NCBI GenBank assembly: GCA_030832235.1
Contig: JAURJO010000187.1
Location: forward strand, 1-7,687
DNA length: 7,687 bases
Direction of reading: 5' to 3'
From: Verrucomicrobiota bacterium
Lineage (GTDB): Bacteria > Verrucomicrobiota > Verrucomicrobiia > Opitutales > Opitutaceae
Both the position numbers and the translations under genes were made by a program. Numbering within the stretch: the first letter of the stretch is position 1; every line of letters begins with the position of its first letter. Of this stretch, positions 1 to 7,687 are shown one piece after another. The notes under the pieces are model-generated. The model did no database searches. It saw only the letters and a list, made by a program, of their open reading frames with translations, and was not told the origin of the DNA.

Positions 1-1
1 C

Positions 2-345
2 ATGGAGCTAGCCAAGGTGGAGCAGGGGAAGACCGGTCGCATGGTATGCTCGCTGGAGGTGAAGACTCCTTTTGAAGGCGAGGCCGAGGCGCGCCTCGCC
101 GGCCTGCCCGAAGGGGTTTCCGCCGCGCCGGTCATGCTCCGGGCCGACAGCCGCGAGGCTAGCTTCGAGATTGTGACGTCGGAGAAAAGCCCGGTCGGCT
201 CGCATAAGAACGTTTCGTGCCGGGTGACCGTCCGGCAGGCTGGCGAACCGATGCTGCATGTCGTCGCTCCCGGCAGTGTGCTGCGGATCGACGCGCCTCG
301 CCGTCCCCCGGCGCTGGCCGCCGCGGATCCCGCGCGTGTTTCCCC

Positions 346-349
<4 letters not shown>
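2..349 (+). CDS. C-terminal end of a probable secreted PPC-type (pre-peptidase C-terminal-like) protein, 5' partial
   Basis: The reading frame is open from the left edge to the TGA at 347-349. The ATG at position 2 is very probably internal, so only the last ~115 residues are visible. They read as an all-beta, Ig-like segment with no catalytic motif: alternating hydrophobic strands, a 'GLPEGVS' turn, a stretch resembling 'SPVGSHKN', and an end near 'LRID' followed by a proline/alanine-rich tail. From memory, this pattern (LEVK.PFEG..., ...GLP..., ...G.HKN, ...LRID.P) is seen at the C-terminus of large exported proteins with PPC domains in Planctomycetes and Verrucomicrobia, often encoded beside DUF1549/DUF1553 genes. 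The stop overlaps the ATG of the next gene (ATGA, 346-349), which implies an operon and translational coupling. Function is unknown; an extracellular adhesion or structural role is inference. The protein could equally be labelled hypothetical. Confidence 0.7.
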
Positions 350-2789
<2,440 letters not shown>

Positions 2790-2790
<1 letters not shown>

Positions 2791-4556
2791 TGCACGCGCC
2801 TTCGGATTCACGCCGCGCGGTTTTTTCCGCCCTCTTGATTTTCTTCGCCGCTGCGCACGCGGCGGAGCCGGGGGAGCGCAAGGTCACCTTCGAGGACGAC
2901 GTCCTGCCCGTCTTCCGCGACAACTGCCTCAAGTGCCACAATCCCGATAAGCTGAAAGGCGACCTGGACCTCACGTCCTTCGCCGGTGTGCTGAAGGGCG
3001 GGGGCAGCGGGCCGGCGTTGAATTCCGGTGATCCCGAGGGCAGCATGCTCTTCCGGGTCATCACCCACGCCGAGGAACCGGCGATGCCGCCCAACTCCAA
3101 GCTGGCGGATCGCGACATCGCGCTGATCCGGCGCTGGATCCAGGGAGGGGTGCTGCAGGGTTTGAACAGCAAGGCGATTGCGGCCTCCAAGCCTGCCGCT
3201 GATCTTGCATTGAAATCCGTCGCGACCGGACGTCCCGAGGGACCGCCGCCGATGCCGGGTCGCTTACCGCTCGAGCCTGCGGTGCGCGCGAGGGCGAACC
3301 CTGCCATCACCGCGCTCGCCCACAGCCCGTGGGCACCGGTGGTGGCGGTCAGTGGCGCGCGGCAGGTGGTCCTGCACCGGACTGACACCCTCGAGTTCGC
3401 CGGAGTGCTGCCGTTCGCCGAGGGGGCGCTGCACGAGCTGCGCTTCAGCCGGAACGGCCGGCTGCTGCTGGCGGCCGGCGGACGTGGCGGGCATTCGGGC
3501 GGCGTGGTCGTCTGGGACATCACCAGCGGCGAGCGGGTGATCACCGTGGGTGATCAGTACGACTCGGTGCTCGCCGCCGATCTCAGCGCGGACCAGCAAT
3601 GGGTCGCGCTCGGCGGTCCTGATCGCGTGCTCAAGATTTACCGCACGCGGGACGGCGGCTTGGAGCACCGGGTCCGCAAACACACCGACTGGGTGACCGC
3701 GGTGGAGTTCTCGCCCGACGGCCGTTGGCTCGCCAGCGGCGATCGCAATGGCGGACTTTTCCTTTGGGAGGCCGACACCGGTCACGAGTTGTTCGCGTTG
3801 AACGGCCACAAGGGCGCGATCAGCGGCGTCTCGTGGCGGGCCGATTCGGCGATGCTCGCCTCGGCGAGCGAGGATGGAACGGTGAAACTGTGGAAGGCCG
3901 CCGACGGCTCGGCCCTGCGCAGTATCACCGCGCATCCGGGCGGCGCGCTCGCGGTGCGTTTCGGACCGGATGGGAAACTTGTTACCGGCGGCCGGGACAA
4001 CAAGGTGCAGCTCTGGGAGACCGGCGGCCGCAACGTGCGCACGCTGGCCTCGGTCGGGGAACTTCCGAACCGCGTGGCCTTCAGCGATGACGGCGCCCGC
4101 GTCGTGGCCGGCGATTGGAAGGGGAGGGTTTCCGTCTGGGAAATCAACTCGGGCCGCGTCCTCGAAGATCTCGACGCCAACCCTCCGCCGCTCGCCGCGC
4201 GCGTGCAGCTTTGTTCCGAGCGGTTGGAGAAGATGATGGCCGCCGTCGCCAAGGCTCGTCAGGAGCTGGAGTCCGCGGAGGCCGCCGAGAAACGGGCCGC
4301 GCAGGCCGTTGCGAAAGCCCGGCAGGCGCTTGCCGCGGCGAAGGGCGACGCCAAGTCCGTCCTGGAAAAGGCTTCCGCCGGAGCGGCCAAGGATCTCACG
4401 GCCGCTACGCGCCGGCTGGGTGAAGCCAAGGCGGCTTTGACAGAAACCGAGGCTCGACTGCGGCGGGCGAACGCGTCCCTCGAGCATTGGCGCGGGATTG
4501 CCGGGGGGGGCGCCGTGCCTGCGGGTGCGCCTGCCGAAACGGTTCGGCGTTCCTGA
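2790..4556 (+). CDS. Exported cytochrome c (PSCyt1-type)/WD40 propeller protein with C-terminal coiled coil
   Basis: ATG 2790 shares one base with the upstream TGA (TGATG), and an AAGGAG sits at 2767-2772, rather far upstream. The 588-residue product begins with a signal peptide (core ~10-22, cleavage near A24/A25). A planctomycete-type cytochrome c domain follows, with heme-binding C46-L-K-C49-H50 and a likely distal ligand M99 in 'AMPPN'; it ends near 'IRRWIQGGV'. Seven WD-like repeats can be counted from ~170 to ~455, with strand ends VVLHRTD, VVVWDI, LKIYRT, LFLWEA, VKLWKA, VQLWET and VSVWEI (W450). This is enough for one closed seven-bladed propeller. Residues ~468-565 are Ala/Glu/Lys/Arg-rich heptad-like sequence, a probable coiled coil. 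The protein is likely a periplasmic or surface heme protein whose propeller binds partners, plausibly the two products encoded upstream. A G8 run at 4503-4510 near the 3' end could cause a sequencing or slippage frameshift, so the last ~18 residues are less certain. Confidence 0.93.
4533..4548. terminator. Small hairpin at the convergent 3' ends, weak terminator candidate
   Basis: A perfect 6-bp inverted repeat (GCCGAA / TTCGGC, loop ACGG) lies in the last codons of the cytochrome/WD40 gene, just before the 14-bp gap to the convergent kinase gene. No run of T follows on the + strand beyond a short TTT at 4561-4563. Two further short inverted repeats lie at 4575-4590 and 4593-4612, within the end of the kinase gene. 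None is a classical intrinsic terminator. They may slow polymerase or protect 3' ends, but Rho-dependent termination is equally possible. Confidence 0.25.
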
Positions 4557-4570
4557 GTGGTTTCGTTGGC

Positions 4571-6622
4571 TTAGCCCGCGAGGGAGCGGGGTGCGGAGCC
4601 GGCCTGCTCCGCAGCGGCCGACGCTTGGGCCAGCGTTTCGAGGAGTTGCATTCGACGGAGCGGTTTGCGCAGGACACCGCGGATTCCATGGCTACTGAGA
4701 ATAGCGTCGGGCACCGGTGTGCCGATTTCGTTCGTCAGAACGAAGGGCAGATTCGTGAGGCCCGGCAATTGCCGCAGGGTTCGAATCAGCTCTAGCCCCG
4801 AGGCTCCTTGCAGGCCCCAATCGATCAGGACCACGGAATAGCGGGCTCCGGAATTCAGGGCGCCGCGGGCGACCTGCAGCGCCTCGTCGGCATTGAGGGC
4901 CGCATCCACAATCGCGCCCCGTCCGGACAGCTCTCGTTTAAGGCTGGTTATGACCGCGTGATGGTCGTCAATTACCAGAAGCCGGCGGCCGCTCAATTCA
5001 GGCACGGTGACGGGGGCGCGGTCCGACAGGGCAAACGAAGCGGTGAACCAGAAAACGGAGCCGAGGTTCGGCGCGCTTTCGACGCCGATCCTCCCGCGCA
5101 TAGCTTCCACAATCTCGCGGCAGATGGCCAGGCCCAGCCCGGAGCCGCCGTATTTGCGCGTGGTGGACTGGTTGGCCTGGGTGAACGCCCGGAAGAGCCG
5201 CGACTGTTCATCGGTGGAAAGACCTATGCCCGTGTCCTGCACCTCGAAGTGGAGCTCGATGCGGCCATCGCGGTTGCTCGTTCGGCTGATACCCACGCTG
5301 ACATGACCCCGCTCGGTGAACTTGATCGCGTTGCTTACGAGGTTCAGGAGCACCTGGCCAAGCCGGGAGGAATCGCCGAGCACGTAGTCCGGCACGTCGG
5401 GTTCGATCATCGTGACGAGCTCGAGGTTTTTCTCCCGCGCCGCTGCAGCGACCGACGACAGGCAGGTCTCCACGATTTCCCGTGGCGACAACGGAGCCTT
5501 GTCCAACGTGAGCTTGCCGGACTCAATCTGCGCGAAGTCGATCACGTCGTTCAGGATCCGCAGCAGGCTCTCCGAGCACGTGCGCACCGTGAGCGCCATA
5601 TCCTGCTGCTCCGGGGTGAGGCGGGACGAAATCAGCAGATCGGTCATGCCCAAGATGCCGTTCATCGGGGTACGGATCTCGTGGCTCATCGAGGCGAGGA
5701 AGCGGGATTTGGCGATGTTCGCCTGCTCTGCCTCCGCGGCGTGGTGCTGGATCACCCGGATGTTTCTTCGCTGCCAAATGAAGGCCATCGCTATCATTGC
5801 CGCGACCAGCAGAAGGGGAAGTGCATAGCGTTTCAGCTCCGCAGGTGAGATGTCCCGTGGCTCCACCGGTCCGATCCATCGGGAGAACAAGCGGTCATAC
5901 GAGCCATCGCGCATGGCGCTGGCGATCCCCTCGTTCAGGATGGAGAGCAAGCGAAAGTCGCCCTTCCGGACTGCGATGAAAAAATCCAATTTTAGGTCCG
6001 CTAGGAAATGGGCTTCCAGCCCACGCATGTCCTCGAATCCTTGTCGGGAGAGATTGGTTGAAATGATGACATCGCATTCCCCGTCGCGAAGGGCGCGCAC
6101 GAGCGCCGGCGCATTGGGGAAAGTTAAAAGGTTCGTTTCTGGAAGCTGCTTCTCGCGGTAGTATGTAAGGGCGGTGCTACCGCGGATCAGTCCCACTCGT
6201 TTTCCGATCAGGTCGGCGCAATTTGAAAGCGCCGGCTTTCCGGCTCGCGTCACGGCCACGGCATGGACGGTAACGAAGCGGATGGAGTAGGCCATCGACG
6301 CGTGATCGAGTTCGGCGTCCGGGCTAATGCCGCACAACGCGTCGAGTTTTCCCTCGCGGAAGGCGTTCTGGTGCTGCGACCACCAGCCGGGAACGAGCTC
6401 AAGCCTTACCCCGCTACGACGCGCGATCTGTCCAAGGAGGTCGGTGGCGAATCCGAAGGGGCGACCATCCGGATCCAGGGACGAAAAAGGTCCCGACTCC
6501 CGGTGCACCGCGATTCGGTAGGTCCGTGGCTCGGCTACGGGAGCAGCGAGGGTCGCCTTGGTAACCGCCAGCAGGCAGAGCGCGATGAACCTCAGCGCGT
6601 GAAGGTGGGGGGGCGGTGGCAC
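4571..6622 (-). CDS. Hybrid sensor histidine kinase with SBP_bac_3 periplasmic sensor and C-terminal receiver
   Basis: In the 683-residue form read from GTG 6622, the protein starts with a signal peptide or first membrane segment (core ~12-27, 'LAA' before P28). A type-3 solute-binding (Venus-flytrap) domain follows at ~34-255, then a transmembrane helix at ~266-283. HisKA carries phospho-acceptor H314 in 'SHEIRTP'. HATPase_c has N431 (N box), D463-T-G-I-G (G1) and GGSGLGL (G2). The C-terminal receiver has acidic D552/D553, phospho-acceptor D601, T630 and K653. All key residues are present, so it should be active. It probably senses a small periplasmic ligand and passes phosphate from H314 to D601. 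There is no Hpt or DNA-binding domain, so a partner must lie elsewhere. The frame is open up to a TTG at 6769, but that start would place the first codons inside the tRNA terminator, and no good Shine-Dalgarno site supports any start. GTG 6712 and CTG 6595 are alternatives. It is convergent with the cytochrome operon; a regulatory link is speculation. The ligand is unknown. Confidence 0.93.
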   Translation of the reverse strand: MPPPPHLHALRFIALCLLAVTKATLAAPVAEPRTYRIAVHRESGPFSSLDPDGRPFGFATDLLGQIARRSGVRLELVPGWWSQHQNAFREGKLDALCGISPDAELDHASMAYSIRFVTVHAVAVTRAGKPALSNCADLIGKRVGLIRGSTALTYYREKQLPETNLLTFPNAPALVRALRDGECDVIISTNLSRQGFEDMRGLEAHFLADLKLDFFIAVRKGDFRLLSILNEGIASAMRDGSYDRLFSRWIGPVEPRDISPAELKRYALPLLLVAAMIAMAFIWQRRNIRVIQHHAAEAEQANIAKSRFLASMSHEIRTPMNGILGMTDLLISSRLTPEQQDMALTVRTCSESLLRILNDVIDFAQIESGKLTLDKAPLSPREIVETCLSSVAAAAREKNLELVTMIEPDVPDYVLGDSSRLGQVLLNLVSNAIKFTERGHVSVGISRTSNRDGRIELHFEVQDTGIGLSTDEQSRLFRAFTQANQSTTRKYGGSGLGLAICREIVEAMRGRIGVESAPNLGSVFWFTASFALSDRAPVTVPELSGRRLLVIDDHHAVITSLKRELSGRGAIVDAALNADEALQVARGALNSGARYSVVLIDWGLQGASGLELIRTLRQLPGLTNLPFVLTNEIGTPVPDAILSSHGIRGVLRKPLRRMQLLETLAQASAAAEQAGSAPRSLAG

Positions 6623-6729
6623 AACGGGACCAGTCCGCGAACCTACTTGCCTCCACCCAAGGAAAAAAATTCGCGATCGATTAGGGTTCTTCCCCCATCC
6701 CGCGTGAGTCACTTCAAGCTGCGTTTCCC

Positions 6730-6765
6730 AAAAAACCCGCCCCGCCGTTGCCGGCGGGGCGGGTT
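6730..6765 (-). terminator. Strong intrinsic terminator of the tRNA-Phe gene
   Basis: Read on the - strand, a perfect 14-bp stem (6765-6752 pairing with 6747-6734) closes a GCAA tetraloop and runs into six T (6735-6730, two of them in the stem). It begins six bases after the CCA end of tRNA-Phe. On the + strand no T-run follows, so it acts in one direction. It should separate the tRNA transcript from the kinase gene downstream, which implies a separate kinase promoter in the roughly 100 bases between this terminator and 6622. I could not identify a convincing one there. Confidence 0.9.
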
Positions 6766-6771
6766 CCAAAG

Positions 6772-6847
<76 letters not shown>

Positions 6848-6862
6848 ACTGGAGGAGCGGGG

Positions 6863-6891
6863 AACAAAGGCGCGCGTTTCCGGTGCGTCAA
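6863..6891 (-). promoter_or_regulatory. Candidate sigma70-type promoter of tRNA-Phe
   Basis: On the - strand a TTGACG (6891-6886) matches the -35 consensus at five of six bases. After exactly 17 bases comes TTTGTT (6868-6863), a weak -10 match at three of six bases. The mature tRNA 5' end at 6847 lies 15 bases downstream, which would leave a short leader for RNase P. Spacing and position fit well, but the -10 is poor, so this remains a candidate. Confidence 0.45.
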
Positions 6892-6955
6892 CGGGAATCT
6901 CCGTCGTTTTCCGCGCCGTGTTTCGCTCGGCCGCGAACGCCAAATTACCACTTGC

Positions 6956-6984
6956 GGCCGCACGAGCCGTGCGGCCACTTTTTT
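6956..6984 (+). terminator. Terminator-like hairpin in the nuoA leader (possible attenuator)
   Basis: A perfect 9-bp GC-rich stem (GGCCGCACG / CGTGCGGCC, 6956-6964 with 6968-6976, loop AGC) is followed by AC and six T (6979-6984) on the + strand. This is the form of an intrinsic terminator. It ends 11 bases before the nuoA ATG, so any nuoA transcript starting upstream must pass it. No + strand gene lies just upstream that would need it. It may be an attenuator, a barrier to antisense read-through from the kinase/tRNA region, or a translation-control hairpin. A chance palindrome around a GCGGCCGC site is less likely given the T-run. Reading on the - strand, no T-run follows. Confidence 0.55.
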
Positions 6985-6995
6985 CCCTACGGTCC

Positions 6996-7370
6996 ATGAC
7001 TTCCGCCGACTATCTTCCGTTTCTGATTCAAGCCGCGCTGGCCGCGCTCATCACCGGAGGCGTCATCGGCGCGAGCCATCTTTTCGGCCAACGCTTCCGG
7101 CCAAACAAGATCAAGGACAGCGCGTACGAGTGCGGCGTGGCGGGCGAGGGCCTGGTCCACACGCGCTTCTCGGTGAAGTTCTGGCTCACGGCGCTGCTCT
7201 TCATGCTGTTCGATCTGGAGGTCGTGATCCTGATCCCGTGGACGTTTATATACCGCGAGTTTCTCGCCGGCGGCATCCCGATCCTCGGTCCGGTTCTCTT
7301 CTTCATCGGCGTCCTCGTTCTCGGCCTGATCTACGAGGTCAGGAAGGGCGCCCTGAAGTGGGAGCGCTGA
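6996..7370 (+). CDS. nuoA: NADH-quinone oxidoreductase subunit A (complex I)
   Basis: This 124-residue membrane protein belongs to the ND3/NuoA family, a small subunit of the complex I membrane arm next to the quinone-binding region. Three hydrophobic helices are visible at ~6-28, ~62-84 and ~93-113. The conserved loop and helix motifs are intact: 'AYECG' with C46, a 'RFSVKFWLTALLFMLFDLE' run with the family's acidic residues D73 and E75, and 'PW' at 81-82. Length matches the usual ~115-145. The frame is open upstream to an ATG at 6918, but that extension reads through the leader hairpin and lacks family resemblance, so ATG 6996 is chosen. No clear Shine-Dalgarno site precedes it. The gene is followed 25 bp later by a PTS EIIA-like gene, not nuoB, so it seems to lie apart from the main nuo cluster. 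Confidence 0.95.
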   Translation: MTSADYLPFLIQAALAALITGGVIGASHLFGQRFRPNKIKDSAYECGVAGEGLVHTRFSVKFWLTALLFMLFDLEVVILIPWTFIYREFLAGGIPILGPVLFFIGVLVLGLIYEVRKGALKWER

Positions 7371-7395
7371 GTTCCGGCTGAGCGGCTGACGCGCC

Positions 7396-7687
7396 ATGCG
7401 GCTGGAAAAGATCATCTCCCGCGGCCGCATCGTCGACCTGCGCAGCCTCGATCTCGAGGGCGCGCTGCAGGAGTTGCTCGCCGTCTGCGTCGACAAGTTT
7501 CCCGACCTGAAGCCCGACGCGCTCCTCCGCGGCCTGCTCGCGCGCGAGGGCACGATGACGACCTACCTCGGCTTCGGCGTCGCGCTGCCGCACGTCCGCG
7601 TGAAGATGGCGCGTCGTTACGTGCTGGCGATCGGCCGCAGCCGCGTCGGTATCCGCCACGACGGCGCGCTGGCCGACGAACGGGTGC
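7396..7687 (+). CDS. PTS EIIA / PtsN-like domain protein, 3' partial
   Basis: An uninterrupted frame starts at ATG 7396 (MRLEKIISRGRIVDL...) and runs off the right edge, showing 97 residues. The pattern matches the N-terminal two thirds of a PTS EIIA type 2 domain (mannitol/fructose and PtsN family): an early 'I..L...' strand, a helix ending in 'LLAREGTMTTYLGFG', then 'VALPHVRV', where H66 is in the place of the phosphorylated active-site histidine. In this family the domain accepts phosphate from HPr, either for sugar uptake or, in PtsN forms, for regulating nitrogen, potassium or stress responses. No EIIB/EIIC is visible, so a regulatory role seems likelier (inference). It follows nuoA by 25 bp on the same strand and may be co-transcribed. 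No clear Shine-Dalgarno site was seen. What follows the domain cannot be seen. Confidence 0.85.
   Translation, partial: MRLEKIISRGRIVDLRSLDLEGALQELLAVCVDKFPDLKPDALLRGLLAREGTMTTYLGFGVALPHVRVKMARRYVLAIGRSRVGIRHDGALADERV

Noticed and set aside
217..345. Upstream extension of the DUF1549/DUF1553 gene to the ATG at 217
   Set aside because: It is Arg/Pro-rich, lies inside the upstream coding region, and would bury the clear signal peptide that begins at ATG 346.
2798..2865. Twin-arginine (Tat) signal on the cytochrome/WD40 protein, from 'SRR' near its N-terminus
   Set aside because: The residues after RR do not fit the Tat consensus, and c-type cytochromes are exported unfolded through Sec before heme attachment.
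3264..4487. 407-codon open frame on the - strand
   Set aside because: It mirrors the cytochrome/WD40 gene, which has clear domains. The antisense frame is low-complexity with no motif.
4575..4612. Two short inverted repeats at the end of the kinase gene (4575-4590 and 4593-4612) as terminators
   Set aside because: Stems are 5 and 7 bp, inside coding sequence, with no T-run following on either strand. At this GC content such repeats are expected by chance.
4808..5848. 346-codon open frame on the + strand
   Set aside because: It is the shadow of the histidine kinase, whose catalytic motifs are all on the - strand.
6623..6769. Kinase start at TTG 6769 (732 residues)
   Set aside because: The first codons would lie in the tRNA-Phe terminator stem, and the added segment hides the signal peptide in the interior of the protein.
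6918..6995. Longer nuoA start at ATG 6918
   Set aside because: The added 26 residues are encoded by the leader hairpin region and do not resemble the NuoA N-terminus, which should lead directly into the first membrane helix.

Overview
The window is GC-rich and densely packed, and its gene content points to a member of the Planctomycetes-Verrucomicrobia-Chlamydiae group. Verrucomicrobiota (Opitutaceae-like) is my best guess. The main reason is the exported DUF1549/DUF1553 protein next to a planctomycete-type cytochrome c/WD40 protein, a combination largely typical of these phyla. The taxonomic call is inference.

Left part (1-4556, + strand): three genes form a tightly coupled operon. They are the C-terminal end of a probable secreted PPC-type (pre-peptidase C-terminal-like) protein, an 814-residue exported DUF1549/DUF1553 protein with two Ig-like modules and two heme-c-like motifs, and a 588-residue exported protein with a cytochrome c domain, a seven-bladed WD40 propeller and a C-terminal coiled coil. 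Stop and start codons overlap at both junctions (ATGA at 346-349, TGATG at 2788-2792), so the three proteins are probably made together and may form one extracytoplasmic redox or scaffold complex. No biochemical function can be read from the sequence.

Middle part (4571-6622, - strand): one hybrid sensor histidine kinase converges on the operon. It has a periplasmic SBP_bac_3-type sensor, one membrane anchor, HisKA, HATPase_c and a C-terminal receiver. The two 3' ends are 14 bp apart. The kinase start is uncertain because the longest reading frame runs through the terminator of the upstream tRNA gene; GTG at 6622 is preferred.

Right part (6730-7687): a complete tRNA-Phe(GAA) gene on the - strand has a plausible promoter upstream and a strong intrinsic terminator downstream. 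Diverging from it on the + strand is nuoA (complex I subunit A), preceded by a terminator-like hairpin with a T-run only 11 bases before its ATG. nuoA is followed not by nuoB but by the start of a PTS EIIA/PtsN-like protein that runs off the window.

No CRISPR array, insertion sequence, phage gene or attachment site was seen. The most notable items are the redox/WD40 module with its unusual CX4CH motif, the terminator-like hairpin in the nuoA leader, and nuoA separated from the other nuo genes.
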